64,000 bases of DNA, taken from contig DDVX01000018.1 in NCBI GenBank assembly GCA_002345575.1, positions 62,001 through 126,000 on the forward strand. Reading direction: 5' to 3'. Positions 21,117 to 29,861 of this stretch are shown piece after piece. Origin of the DNA: Stutzerimonas stutzeri (GTDB taxonomy: Bacteria > Pseudomonadota > Gammaproteobacteria > Pseudomonadales > Pseudomonadaceae). The translations under genes and the position numbers were made by a program. Each line of letters begins with the position of its first letter. Within the stretch, counting starts at the first letter, position 1. Below the pieces are notes generated by a model. The model had not been told where the DNA came from and searched no databases. It was given only the letters and a program-made list of their open reading frames with translations.

Positions 21117-21170
21117 GCAATCCTCCTCGTAAATACTTCAGCGGACTGTCGAGCCCGCGCTTGTGCCGCT

Positions 21171-21198
21171 ATATGGGGGCAGCAGATCGAGGTTCAAG
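21171..21198 (-). promoter_or_regulatory. Sigma-32 heat-shock promoter for grpE-dnaK-dnaJ
   Basis: On the minus strand CTTGAA (21193-21198) is followed after 14 bases by CCCCATAT (21171-21178). This is a near-perfect match to the sigma-32 consensus (CTTGAA, 13-15 bases, CCCCAT-T). It lies 55 bp upstream of the grpE ATG, so heat-shock control of the cluster is well supported. Confidence 0.88.
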
Positions 21199-21306
21199 GG
21201 GGATGTGACAAGCGCACAGACAAAGCTGCGAACCTCCCACTCATCCGATGATGGTGCACGCGTCGATTCACATGTATTTCACTGCTTGTGACGACCACAA
21301 AAACTA

Positions 21307-21322
21307 CTGTATAAATAGCCAG
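21307..21322 (+). promoter_or_regulatory. LexA (SOS) box before recN
   Basis: TACTGTATAAATAGCCAG fits the CTG-N10-CAG LexA operator pattern with an AT-rich centre, 24 bp before the recN ATG. recN is a standard SOS gene, so the site is likely functional. The right half is weaker than consensus (CCAG instead of ACAG). Confidence 0.75.
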
Positions 21323-21345
21323 CCACAGCTTATCGGAGCCCTGAC

Positions 21346-23019
21346 ATGCTGGTTCATCTGTCCGTTCACAATTTCGCCATCGTCGAACACCTTGATCTCG
21401 AACTGCAGCGCGGCATGAGCGTGATCAGCGGAGAAACCGGGGCCGGTAAGTCAATCATGCTCGGCGCCCTCGGGCTCGCCTTGGGAGATCGCGCCGACAG
21501 CAGCGCGGTCCGTATCGGCGCCGACAAGGCCGACATTCTCGCCAGCTTCGATCTGGACGATATTCCCGATGCCCGCACCTGGCTCGCCGAGCGCGACCTG
21601 GATAACGACGGGCCGTGCATCTTGCGCCGCGTCATTACCGCCGAGGGTCGTTCGCGGGGCTATATCAATGGCACTCCATGCCCGCAGAGCGACCTCAAGG
21701 CGCTGGGCGAGCTGCTGATCGATATCCATAGCCAGCACGAACACCAGTCCTTGCTCAAAACCGACACCCATCGGCGGCTGCTTGACGAGTACAGCGGCAG
21801 CCAGGAGCTCGCCCGACAGGTACATCTGGCCGCCCAGCGCTGGCGCCAGACGCGCCAGACCCTAGAACGCTTGAACAACAGCAGCGATGAACAGCGGGCG
21901 CGCCACCAACTGCTCAGCTACCAGCTGGAAGAACTGGAAAACCTTGCCCTCGGCGAGAACGAGCAGGAACAGCTGGAGCACGAACACCGCAACCTGGCCA
22001 ATGCCGAGCAACTACTCGGCGCCTGCCGCCAGGTCATGGACATGTGCAGCGAGAGCGATGCCGGCAATGTACTTTCGGCCCTGACTGGCAGCCTGCAACG
22101 GCTTTCCGCGTTTCAGAACCAGCCCGGCGCACTGGCCGAGGCGGCGAGCCTGCTGGCCAGCGCCCAGATCCAGGTCGAGGAAGCCATGGGCGAGCTGAAT
22201 CGTTTCGTCGACCACTTCGATGCCGACCCCGAACGCCAGCGGACGCTGGAAGAACGACTGGATGCCATCTACACCCTGGCGCGCAAACATCGCGTGCAGC
22301 CTGCCGAGCTGCCAGCGCTGCAGCAGCGCCTACTCGATGAGCTGGAAAGTCTGAATGCTGATGATGAAGCATTGGAGCGCCTGGGCGAAGAACTGGCTGC
22401 CTATGGCCGCCACTACGAAGAGAAGGCATCGGAGCTGAGCAGGACTCGCCAGGAAGCCGCCACGACCCTCGCAGCTTCTGTTGAGAGCGAAATACAGCGC
22501 CTAGGTATGCCGGGGGGCAAATTCAGCGTGCAGCTCAAGCCTGCCGCAGAAGGCGATTACATGCCCTTCGGCCTGGAGCAGGTGGAGTTTCTCGTCAGTG
22601 CCAACCCAGGCCAACCACTACGCCCCTTGGCGAAAGTGGCCTCCGGCGGCGAACTGTCGCGTATCAGCCTCGCGATCCAGGTAATCACCGCACAGACCTC
22701 ACGTGTACCCACACTGGTATTCGATGAGGTCGATGTAGGTATCGGCGGACCAACCGCCGAGGTGGTCGGCCAGTTGCTGCGGCGCATTGGCGAGCAGGGG
22801 CAGGTACTGACCGTCACTCACCTTCCGCAGGTTGCCGCCCAGGGGCACAACCATCTATTCGTACACAAAGCACGCGGACTGGATGAAACCCATACGGCAG
22901 TCGCAACGCTGCAGAAGGACGAGCGTATCGAAGAGGTCGCACGAATGCTCGGCGGCGTCGACTTGACCGAGCAGGCGCTGGCGCACGCTCGTCAAATGAT
23001 CGATTCAGCCCAAGCCTGA
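21346..23019 (+). CDS. recN: DNA repair protein RecN
   Basis: RecN is an SMC-like ATPase for double-strand break repair. The 557-aa protein starts MLVHLSVHNFAIVEHLDLEL, with Walker A GETGAGKS at about residues 29-36, two coiled-coil arms, and a C-terminal ABC head with the signature SGGELSRISLA and Walker B LVFDEVDVGIGG. Length is typical. A LexA box stands upstream and a bidirectional terminator shared with fur downstream. Confidence 0.98.
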   Translation: MLVHLSVHNFAIVEHLDLELQRGMSVISGETGAGKSIMLGALGLALGDRADSSAVRIGADKADILASFDLDDIPDARTWLAERDLDNDGPCILRRVITAEGRSRGYINGTPCPQSDLKALGELLIDIHSQHEHQSLLKTDTHRRLLDEYSGSQELARQVHLAAQRWRQTRQTLERLNNSSDEQRARHQLLSYQLEELENLALGENEQEQLEHEHRNLANAEQLLGACRQVMDMCSESDAGNVLSALTGSLQRLSAFQNQPGALAEAASLLASAQIQVEEAMGELNRFVDHFDADPERQRTLEERLDAIYTLARKHRVQPAELPALQQRLLDELESLNADDEALERLGEELAAYGRHYEEKASELSRTRQEAATTLAASVESEIQRLGMPGGKFSVQLKPAAEGDYMPFGLEQVEFLVSANPGQPLRPLAKVASGGELSRISLAIQVITAQTSRVPTLVFDEVDVGIGGPTAEVVGQLLRRIGEQGQVLTVTHLPQVAAQGHNHLFVHKARGLDETHTAVATLQKDERIEEVARMLGGVDLTEQALAHARQMIDSAQA

Positions 23020-23035
23020 GCGAAGCACAGGCAGC

Positions 23036-23063
23036 AAAAAGGCGACCCTCGGGTCGCCTTTTT
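23036..23063. terminator. Bidirectional terminator between recN and fur
   Basis: AAAAAGGCGACCC and GGGTCGCCTTTTT form a 13-bp symmetrical hairpin with a 2-nt loop, flanked by A and T runs. It sits between the convergent genes recN and fur and can stop transcripts from both. Confidence 0.9.
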
Positions 23064-23075
23064 ATCAGATCGAAG

Positions 23076-23483
23076 TCATTCCGACTTCTTGCGTACGTAG
23101 AGCACAAGATTGTGGTCTACCAGCTCGTAGCCGTGGCGCGTGACGATCTCTTTCTGCAGTTTTTCGATTTCATCATCGAAGAACTCGATGACATCGCCCG
23201 TTTCTACACAGACCATATGATCATGATGGCCGCCATCGGCCAGTTCGAATACTGCATGACCTCCATCGAAGTTGTGGCGAACCACCAGTCCTGCGGACTC
23301 GAATTGGGTGAGCACCCGATAGACGGTGGCAAGACCCACATCCTCACCGGCCTCCATCAATGCCTTGTAGACATCCTCGGCACTCATGTGACGCTGCTCA
23401 GTGGTATCCAGCATCTGCAGGATCTTCACCCGCGGCAGGGTAACCTTGAGGCCAGCTTTGCGTAGTTCGTGATTTTCTACCAT
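23076..23483 (-). CDS. fur: Ferric uptake regulator Fur
   Basis: Fur is the iron-responsive repressor. From ATG 23483 (MVENHELRKAGLKVTLPRVK) the protein is 135 aa: an N-terminal winged helix and a C-terminal dimerisation domain with the HHDHMVCVETGDVIEF metal-binding segment. As in other Pseudomonas Fur proteins, only one Cys of the E. coli-type pair is present there. The listed start is 29 codons inside the longest open frame, because the upstream extension overlaps the divergent bamE promoter region. bamE is divergent. Confidence 0.97.
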   Translation of the reverse strand: MVENHELRKAGLKVTLPRVKILQMLDTTEQRHMSAEDVYKALMEAGEDVGLATVYRVLTQFESAGLVVRHNFDGGHAVFELADGGHHDHMVCVETGDVIEFFDDEIEKLQKEIVTRHGYELVDHNLVLYVRKKSE

Positions 23484-23576
23484 GGTTGGCTTTCTCGCTG
23501 CTGCTGTTTCGCAGCCTCCTTCAATACAGGTATGATCCGGGCTTTGCCCAGCCAAGATAGTGGAAGTCATCTACCG

Positions 23577-24086
23577 ATGCAAAACACCAAGCTCATGCTG
23601 TCCAGCCTCACGCTCGTGGGCCTGCTCGCACTCGCCGGTTGTTCGTTCCCGGGGGTTTACAAGGTGGACATTCAACAGGGCAATGTCGTTACACAGGACA
23701 TGATAGACCAGTTGCGCCCCGGAATGACCCGATCCCAAGTGCGGTTTATCATGGGTAACCCCCTGATTACCGATACTTTTCATGCCAGTCGCTGGGATTA
23801 TCTGTACAGCATTCAGCCCGGAGGCAGTCAGCGCCAGCAGGAGCGCGTGAGTCTGGTTTTCAACGCCAACGATCAGCTGGCAGGGCTTGCCGGTGACTTC
23901 AAACCGGGCGTCAGCCGTGACGAAGCGATACTTGGCACCAGCCAGCCGGCAGGCCAGGCACCGCACCGCACCGAAGCGCAAGACGAGGCCATCGAACCCG
24001 GCTCCCTGCTCGAACAGATTCAGCGCGAGGTCGATGCTGCCGAGTCGGTGCCAGTGCCGACGCCGACACCTATCGATACAAACTAG
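23577..24086 (+). CDS. bamE: Outer-membrane assembly lipoprotein BamE (OmlA)
   Basis: BamE (OmlA in Pseudomonas) is a small lipoprotein of the BAM complex. The 169-aa product starts MQNTKLMLSSLTLVGLLALAGC, a signal peptide ending in lipobox LAGC. The SmpA/OmlA domain follows with VTQDMIDQLRPGMTRSQVRFIMGNPL and the FHASRWDYLYSIQPGG segment. A low-complexity C-terminal tail rich in Glu, Pro and Thr extends beyond the E. coli protein. It is divergent from fur, as in P. aeruginosa. Confidence 0.95.
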   Translation: MQNTKLMLSSLTLVGLLALAGCSFPGVYKVDIQQGNVVTQDMIDQLRPGMTRSQVRFIMGNPLITDTFHASRWDYLYSIQPGGSQRQQERVSLVFNANDQLAGLAGDFKPGVSRDEAILGTSQPAGQAPHRTEAQDEAIEPGSLLEQIQREVDAAESVPVPTPTPIDTN

Positions 24087-24223
24087 TTTCACAAGGTCGA
24101 TTCAATCGGTCGCAAGCCTAGGGAAAGCGAACAGACTCGACCCAGCGAGCCTGTTCGTGACATCGCTTAACCGGCCACCGGCAAGCGTGACGATATATTG
24201 CCAAGCATAGCGCTCAACAGTTT

Positions 24224-24544
24224 TTAGCCCTCTCCCGCCTCGGCCCTGTTCTTCGCAGCCTTGGCGGCGCGCTGCTTGCGCACCTCCTTAGGATCGGCAA
24301 TCAGCGGGCGGTAGATCTCGACCCGCTCTCCCTCTTCCAGCACACGCTCATCCGGCTTGGGCACAGCCCTGCCGAAGATGCCCAACGGCGCAGCTGCCAA
24401 GTCGATCCCCGGAAAGTAGCCATCCATCCCAGAAAGCAGCGCCGCCTGACGCACACTTGTACCCGCCGGCACGGTCAGGCGCAAAAGCTTCTGTTTGTCC
24501 GCCAGCGCGTAAACGACTTCGATCGCAATTATGGCTTTATCCAT
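24224..24544 (-). CDS. rnfH: RnfH family protein
   Basis: A 106-aa ubiquitin-fold (UPF0125/RnfH) protein starting MDKAIIAIEVVYALADKQ, with the LGIFGRAVPKPDERVLEEGERVEIYRPL core and a basic Lys/Arg/Ala C-terminus. Function is unknown; it is conserved next to ratA. Its start overlaps the ratA stop by 8 bp. A longer frame to 24577 exists but would intrude further into ratA. Confidence 0.92.
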   Translation of the reverse strand: MDKAIIAIEVVYALADKQKLLRLTVPAGTSVRQAALLSGMDGYFPGIDLAAAPLGIFGRAVPKPDERVLEEGERVEIYRPLIADPKEVRKQRAAKAAKNRAEAGEG

Positions 24545-24971
24545 AGAGTTGCTTCGCGCGATCACAAAAGGCATCAACCAGAGTGTTGGCCGCTTGGTTG
24601 AACAGTGGCCCGAGAGTTGCCTTGACCAGCGGCCCTGCGTAGTCGAAAGTCAGGTCCAGGCTAATCTTGCAGGCTTTTTCGCCCAGCGCCTTGAATTCCC
24701 AGATGCCGTGCAGATGACTGAAGGGCCCTTCCTCCAGCTTCATCTCGATACGCTTGCCCGGCTGCAACTCATTGCTCGTCAGGAAACGCTGGCTCAGCCC
24801 CGCCTTGGCAACGGTCATGCTGGCCTTCATCTGCGTCTCGCTGGTGGACAGCACCTCGGTGGCGGAGCACCAGGGCAGGAACTGAGGGTAGCTGGCCACG
24901 TCATTGACCATGTCGAACAGCGCGTGCGCCGGATACGGCAGCAAAGCCGAGCGTTGAATATGTGTCGTCAT
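24537..24971 (-). CDS. ratA: RatA-like START/coenzyme Q-binding protein
   Basis: A 144-aa polyketide-cyclase/START-domain protein (MTTHIQRSALLPYPAHALFD). E. coli RatA was described as a ribosome association toxin, while eukaryotic Coq10 homologues bind ubiquinone; the role in Pseudomonas is open. Length and the NDVASYPQFLPWC motif match the family. It is co-transcribed with rnfH and divergent from smpB. Confidence 0.92.
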   Translation of the reverse strand: MTTHIQRSALLPYPAHALFDMVNDVASYPQFLPWCSATEVLSTSETQMKASMTVAKAGLSQRFLTSNELQPGKRIEMKLEEGPFSHLHGIWEFKALGEKACKISLDLTFDYAGPLVKATLGPLFNQAANTLVDAFCDRAKQLYG

Positions 24972-25179
24972 GCAGACCTTCTACTTCGTCAGTCGACAGC
25001 CAAAACCGCTACCCAAACACCTAGCGCTGAGAGTGGGAATCGGCCCGTACAGTTTCCTGCACACGCCACAGCCGGCACGCGCGAAAGAAAGATGACGCAT
25101 TGTCGGGGATAAGACCGCCCCGCCTCAAGTTTCATGCCGCCGCAGCCTGCTGGTTCTCGCCAGCCGCCAGCGGAGCCCT

Positions 25180-25185
25180 TATAAT
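25180..25185 (+). promoter_or_regulatory. Possible -10 element of smpB
   Basis: A perfect TATAAT ends 8 bases before the smpB ATG, so a transcript started from it would be nearly leaderless. No good -35 hexamer is visible at the right distance, so the assignment is tentative. Confidence 0.4.
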
Positions 25186-25193
25186 GCTTGGTT

Positions 25194-25676
25194 ATGGCCA
25201 AACAGAAGAAACAGTCCCCCGGGACCATTGCGCTGAACAAAAAAGCGCTACACGACTACTTCATCGAACAGAAATTCGAGGCCGGCCTCGTTCTGGCCGG
25301 CTGGGAAGTAAAAAGCCTGCGTGCCGGCAAAGCCCAGCTGGTGGACAGCTATGTGCTGCTGAAGGATGGCGAGGCCTGGTTGATGGGCTGCCATATTTCC
25401 CCGCTGACCACCGCCAGCACACATGTCATTGCCGACCCGACCCGCACCCGCAAGCTGCTGCTAAATAAGCGCGAGCTGGGCAAGTTGTTCAGCTCAGTAC
25501 AGCAGAAGGGCTATGCCTGCGTTGCTCTGGCGCTGTACTGGAAGAAGCACATGATCAAGTGCGAGATTGCGCTGGGCAAGGGCAAGAAGGAATACGACAA
25601 GCGCCATACCGAGAAAGAGCGCGACTCGGCACGCGAGATTCAGCGCGTCATGCGCACCAAGGGCAAAGACGAGTAA
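25194..25676 (+). CDS. smpB: SsrA-binding protein SmpB
   Basis: SmpB binds tmRNA and delivers it to stalled ribosomes. The 160-aa product starts MAKQKKQSPGTIALNKKALHDY, with the core FEAGLVLAGWEVKSLRAGKAQL and the basic C-terminal tail (KEYDKRHTEKERDSAREIQR) that enters the mRNA channel. Its RNA partner ssrA is in the same window at 33.3 kb. A TATAAT close to the start codon is noted separately. Confidence 0.98.
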   Translation: MAKQKKQSPGTIALNKKALHDYFIEQKFEAGLVLAGWEVKSLRAGKAQLVDSYVLLKDGEAWLMGCHISPLTTASTHVIADPTRTRKLLLNKRELGKLFSSVQQKGYACVALALYWKKHMIKCEIALGKGKKEYDKRHTEKERDSAREIQRVMRTKGKDE

Positions 25677-25703
25677 ACCGCAGGCTGCCGCCTCGTCTCT
25701 GAT

Positions 25704-26501
25704 TCAAACAGCCCTCTCCTGTACGTCTTTTCCCTTACCACCCTCACGCCGATGCGCCCTGGCCAGGCGCTGCGCTTCCTGCTGCCCCTCGGCGAGAACC
25801 TCCTGTACATAATTGATGTGGTGATGGATCACGTCACGGGCGTCAGTCGCTCGACGCTCGATGATGGCATCATAGAGCTCCTGGTGCTGCTTCATCAGCA
25901 TGGTGCGTGTCTCGTTGCGCAGTGCATACATGCCACCAATGTTGGTCACCACGTTACGCTTGAGCATGTCGAACAGGCCACGGACTGTGTGCAGCAAGAC
26001 CGCGTTGTGACTGGCCTCCGCAATGGCCAGATGAAAGCGCGCATCAGCGGCGCCCTCTTCGGTGCGACTGACATTGCCTTCGCGAGAATAACAGTCCTGC
26101 AGCGCAGCAAAAGCTTCGCCGAGACGCCGCTGATCGACCTCCGTAGCCCGCAACGCCGCGTAATAGGCGCAACTGCCTTCCAGCGTGTGACGAAATTCCA
26201 GCAGGTCACGCTGGGCGTCCGTGTTGTTTTCTAGCAGGTGCAGCAAGGGATCACTAAAGGTCGAACCCAAGGATTCGACCACGAAATTCCCACCGCCATG
26301 GCGACTAATCAGCAAGCCCTTTGCCGCCAGCTTCTGAATGGCCTCGCGCAACGACGGGCGCGACACTCCGAACTGCTCGGCCAGGACTCGTTCAGCCGGC
26401 AGCCGTTCGCCCGGCCTGAGCGTTCCCTCAAGAATCATGGTTTCGAGCTGCTCTACGATCTTGTCGGCCAGCCTCCGCTGACGAACCATTCCGACTTCCA
26501 T
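25704..26501 (-). CDS. lldR: FCD-family GntR regulator of lactate utilisation (LldR)
   Basis: A 265-aa GntR/FCD repressor with an N-terminal winged helix (LPAERVLAEQFGVSRPSLREA) and a C-terminal FCD ligand domain with metal-binding His (FHLAIAEASHN, RDVIHHHINYV). Its position, divergent from lldP-lldD, makes it the expected lactate-responsive regulator. Two GGT-N3-ACC operators lie in the divergent region. The start might be MVRQRRL, four codons in. Confidence 0.92.
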   Translation of the reverse strand: MEVGMVRQRRLADKIVEQLETMILEGTLRPGERLPAERVLAEQFGVSRPSLREAIQKLAAKGLLISRHGGGNFVVESLGSTFSDPLLHLLENNTDAQRDLLEFRHTLEGSCAYYAALRATEVDQRRLGEAFAALQDCYSREGNVSRTEEGAADARFHLAIAEASHNAVLLHTVRGLFDMLKRNVVTNIGGMYALRNETRTMLMKQHQELYDAIIERRATDARDVIHHHINYVQEVLAEGQQEAQRLARAHRREGGKGKDVQERAV

Positions 26502-26511
26502 GAGACCTCTC

Positions 26512-26528
26512 GACTGGTTAGACCACTA
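26512..26528. promoter_or_regulatory. LldR-type operator near lldR start
   Basis: ACTGGTTAGACCACT contains the inverted GGT-N3-ACC core seen in PdhR/LldR-type operators. It lies about 12 bp upstream of lldR and would allow autoregulation. Inferred from pattern and context only. Confidence 0.6.
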
Positions 26529-26648
26529 ACATGCTCAGCGTAACCACGCAACACCAGGCCCGCAAGACTCACCTTTGCGACGAAAGTATATAGCCGCCTA
26601 ATTGACGTATCCGCCGGACAACTCTTACGCTGGCCGCACGGTGTTGCT

Positions 26649-26665
26649 AACTGGTAAGACCAAAT
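26649..26665. promoter_or_regulatory. LldR-type operator before lldP
   Basis: AACTGGTAAGACCAAAT has the GGT-N3-ACC core in an inverted AT-rich frame, closely matching known LldR/PdhR operators. It lies about 115 bp upstream of lldP and is the more perfect of the two sites in the lldR-lldP intergenic region. Confidence 0.7.
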
Positions 26666-26777
26666 TACAAAACAGGGTTTACCAAGTAAGAGGTCTTCTC
26701 ATGCGGTCTCCAGAAAACTGCTTGCAAACGGTCCATTCGGGCCCCCACCCGCACTTCATAACTACGGGAGCCTGAAC

Positions 26778-28472
26778 ATGTCCACCGGACTGCTTGCCCT
26801 ATTTGCGTTTACCCCGATCTTGCTCGCAGCCTTTCTGCTGCTCGGCCTGCGCTGGTCCGCCAGCCGCTCCATGCCCCTGGTCTTTCTGTTCACCGCCGCT
26901 ATCGGTCTGTTCGTCTGGGACATGAGCGTCACCCGGATCATCGCCTCGACCCTGCAGGGTCTGGTCATCACCATCGGCCTGTTGTGGATTATCTTCGGCG
27001 CCATCTTGCTGCTCAACACCCTGAAGCACTCCGGCGGCATCACTGCTATCCGCGCTGGCTTTACCACCATCAGCCCTGACCGCCGCATCCAGGCCATCAT
27101 CATCGCTTGGCTGTTCGGCTGCTTTATCGAAGGCGCCTCGGGCTTTGGTACACCAGCCGCCATTGCCGCACCGTTACTGGTCGCCGTCGGCTTCCCGGCC
27201 ATGGCCGCCGTACTGATGGGCATGCTGGTGCAAAGCACACCTGTTTCATTCGGCGCTGTTGGCACCCCGATCGTGGTAGGAGTTGATAGCGGCCTGGATA
27301 CCGCCACCATTGGCGCTCAGCTGACTGCCCAGGGTTCCAGCTGGGAACTCTATCTGCAGCAGATCACCAGCAGCGTGGCGATCACACACGCCATCATCGG
27401 CACCGTTATGCCGCTGATCATGGTGATCATGCTGACACGCTTCTTCGGCAAGGAGAAAAGCTGGAAAGCCGGCTTCGAAGTCCTGCCCTTCGCGATCTTC
27501 GCAGGCTTGGCCTTTACCCTGCCCTATGCCGCTACCGGCATCTTCCTTGGCCCGGAATTCCCTTCTTTACTGGGCGGCCTGCTCGGCTTGGCCATCGTCA
27601 CCACCGCGGCACGCTTCAACTTCCTGACGCCGAAGAAGACCTGGGATTTCGCTGACCCCAAAGAGTGGCCTGCCGAGTGGGTCGGTACCATCGAGATGAA
27701 GCTTGACGAGTTGGCGGCACGTCCGATGAGCGCCTTCCGCGCCTGGCTGCCCTATGTGCTGGTAGGCGCGCTCTTGGTCATCAGCCGTGTATTCCCCGAA
27801 GTCAGCAATGCGCTGAAGTCGGTATCCATCGCCTTCGGCAATATTCTCGGCGAGACCGGCATCAGCGCCAGTGTTGAGCCCTTATTTCTGCCCGGCGGCA
27901 TTCTCGTTGCAGTGGTGTTGATGACATTCTTCCTGCATGGCATGCGCGCCTCGGAGTTCAAGGCCGCGGTGAAAGAGTCCAGCGGCGTCCTGCTCAGCGC
28001 CGGCTTTGTATTGCTGTTTACCGTGCCCATGGTGCGCATTCTGATCAACTCAGGCATCAACGGCGCTGATCTGGCAAGCATGCCGATTGTCATGGCCCGC
28101 TACGTGGCCGACAGCGTAGGCGGCATTTATCCGTTGTTCGCGCCAACCGTTGGTGCGCTAGGTGCGTTTCTTGCCGGCTCCAATACGGTCAGCAATATGA
28201 TGTTCAGTCAGTTCCAATTTGGCGTTGCACAGTCACTGGGGGTTTCCGGTGCGATGGTGGTTGCCGCCCAGGCCGTAGGTGCCGCCGCCGGCAATATGGT
28301 TGCTATCCACAACGTGGTAGCGGCATCCGCCACCGTGGGCTTGCTAGGGCGGGAAGGCTCGACGCTGCGCAAGACCGTGTGGCCTACTCTCTATTACGTG
28401 CTCTTCGCCGGGGTGATCAGCCTGATTGCCATCTACGTGATGGGCATCTCGGACCCGCTGGTCGGCGTCTGA
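26778..28472 (+). CDS. lldP: L-lactate permease LldP
   Basis: A 564-aa lactate/proton symporter of the LctP family with about 12-14 membrane helices in the inner membrane. It starts MSTGLLALFAFTPILLAAFL and has the conserved FIEGASGFGTPAAIAAPLL segment near residue 120 and FLAGSNTVSNMMFSQFQF near residue 465. It leads the lldP-lldD-dld cluster and is preceded by an LldR operator. Confidence 0.97.
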   Translation: MSTGLLALFAFTPILLAAFLLLGLRWSASRSMPLVFLFTAAIGLFVWDMSVTRIIASTLQGLVITIGLLWIIFGAILLLNTLKHSGGITAIRAGFTTISPDRRIQAIIIAWLFGCFIEGASGFGTPAAIAAPLLVAVGFPAMAAVLMGMLVQSTPVSFGAVGTPIVVGVDSGLDTATIGAQLTAQGSSWELYLQQITSSVAITHAIIGTVMPLIMVIMLTRFFGKEKSWKAGFEVLPFAIFAGLAFTLPYAATGIFLGPEFPSLLGGLLGLAIVTTAARFNFLTPKKTWDFADPKEWPAEWVGTIEMKLDELAARPMSAFRAWLPYVLVGALLVISRVFPEVSNALKSVSIAFGNILGETGISASVEPLFLPGGILVAVVLMTFFLHGMRASEFKAAVKESSGVLLSAGFVLLFTVPMVRILINSGINGADLASMPIVMARYVADSVGGIYPLFAPTVGALGAFLAGSNTVSNMMFSQFQFGVAQSLGVSGAMVVAAQAVGAAAGNMVAIHNVVAASATVGLLGREGSTLRKTVWPTLYYVLFAGVISLIAIYVMGISDPLVGV

Positions 28473-28480
28473 TGTAAAGC

Positions 28481-28516
28481 ACGTCCTTGCCCTGCAGCAC
28501 ATGGGCAAGGACGTTT
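28481..28516. terminator. Strong hairpin between lldP and lldD
   Basis: ACGTCCTTGCCC (28481-28492) pairs perfectly with GGGCAAGGACGT (28503-28514) across a 10-nt loop, followed by only TTTGG. It lies 8 bp after the lldP stop. It may be a partial terminator or an mRNA-stabilising stem that sets the lldP:lldD ratio. Confidence 0.6.
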
Positions 28517-28640
28517 GGTATCCAGCCTGAACCAGCATTTACCTTAACGTCGGATCAGGGCAGCGCCCGCTCGGAACACAGCCTCAGTCGAAGACGAGGC
28601 ATCACAAGCCTTATTCGCTTCAAACCGGTGAGAACACACG

Positions 28641-29810
28641 ATGATTATCTCTGCCTCTACGGATTACCGCGTTGCCGCAAAACGTAAGCTCCCGCCTTTC
28701 CTGTTCCACTACGTCGATGGCGGCGCCTACGCTGAATACACGCTGCGTCGCAACGTCGACGATCTGGCCAGCCTTGCCCTGCGCCAGCGCGTGCTGCGCA
28801 ACATGTCGGAACTCAGCCTGGAAACCCAACTGTTCGGCGAAACCCTGTCAATGCCGGTTGCCCTGGCGCCCGTCGGCCTGACCGGCATGCTCGCCCGCCG
28901 CGGCGAAGTTCAGGCTGCTCGCGCAGCAGACAAGAAGGGCATCCCCTTCACCCTGTCGACCGTATCGGTTTGCCCCATCGAGGAAGTCGCACCGGCGATC
29001 AAGCGGCCCATGTGGTTCCAGCTTTACGTGCTCAAAGACCGCGGCTTTATGAAAAACGCGCTGGAGCGCGCCAAGGCGGCCGGCGTTACCACTCTGGTGT
29101 TCACTGTGGACATGCCCACCCCTGGCGCCCGCTACCGTGACGCCCATTCCGGCATGAGCGGCCCGAATGCCAGCATGCGTCGCATGTTGCAAGCCATGAC
29201 CCACCCGCTTTGGGCCTGGGATGTGGGCCTGCTCGGCAAACCGCATGATCTAGGCAATATCTCCACCTATCGTGGAAACCCAACCGGGCTGGAGGACTAC
29301 ATTGGCTGGCTGGCAGCCAACTTCGACCCGTCGATCTCTTGGAAAGACCTGGAGTGGATCCGCGAGTTCTGGGACGGCCCCATGGTAATCAAGGGCATCC
29401 TCGATGCCGAAGATGCCCGCGACGCTGTGACCTTCGGCGCGGATGGCATCGTCGTTTCCAACCACGGCGGCCGTCAGCTCGATGGCGTGCTTTCCAGCGC
29501 TCGCGCCATGCCGGCGATCGCCGATGCGGTCAAAGGCGACCTGAAGATTCTGGCTGATTCCGGCATTCGAAGCGGTCTGGACGTGGTTCGCATGATCGCC
29601 CTTGGCGCCGACACCGTCATGCTCGGTCGGGCATTCGCTTATGCCTTGGCAGCAGATGGCGAGGCTGGCGTGACCAATTTGCTCAACCTGATCGACAAGG
29701 AAATGCGCGTGGCGATGGTGCTGACTGGCGCAAAATCCATCAGTGAAATCAGCGAAGATTCCCTGGTTCGCGAATTGGCCCAATACCAGACCACCAAACA
29801 CGTCGAATAA
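28641..29810 (+). CDS. lldD: L-lactate dehydrogenase (FMN, quinone-dependent)
   Basis: LldD oxidises L-lactate to pyruvate and passes electrons to quinones at the inner membrane. The 389-aa protein starts MIISASTDYRVAAKRKLPPF and carries the alpha-hydroxy-acid oxidase features: PVALAPVGLTGM, the FMN-binding Lys in GPMVIKGILDAEDA, and the catalytic SNHGGRQLDG. The length is typical. It lies between lldP and the dld-type gene. Confidence 0.97.
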   Translation: MIISASTDYRVAAKRKLPPFLFHYVDGGAYAEYTLRRNVDDLASLALRQRVLRNMSELSLETQLFGETLSMPVALAPVGLTGMLARRGEVQAARAADKKGIPFTLSTVSVCPIEEVAPAIKRPMWFQLYVLKDRGFMKNALERAKAAGVTTLVFTVDMPTPGARYRDAHSGMSGPNASMRRMLQAMTHPLWAWDVGLLGKPHDLGNISTYRGNPTGLEDYIGWLAANFDPSISWKDLEWIREFWDGPMVIKGILDAEDARDAVTFGADGIVVSNHGGRQLDGVLSSARAMPAIADAVKGDLKILADSGIRSGLDVVRMIALGADTVMLGRAFAYALAADGEAGVTNLLNLIDKEMRVAMVLTGAKSISEISEDSLVRELAQYQTTKHVE

Positions 29811-29861
29811 GCGTCACGAGGCCGCGTATTCAACGCGGCCGCTTCATTCCCGGAGCTCCTT

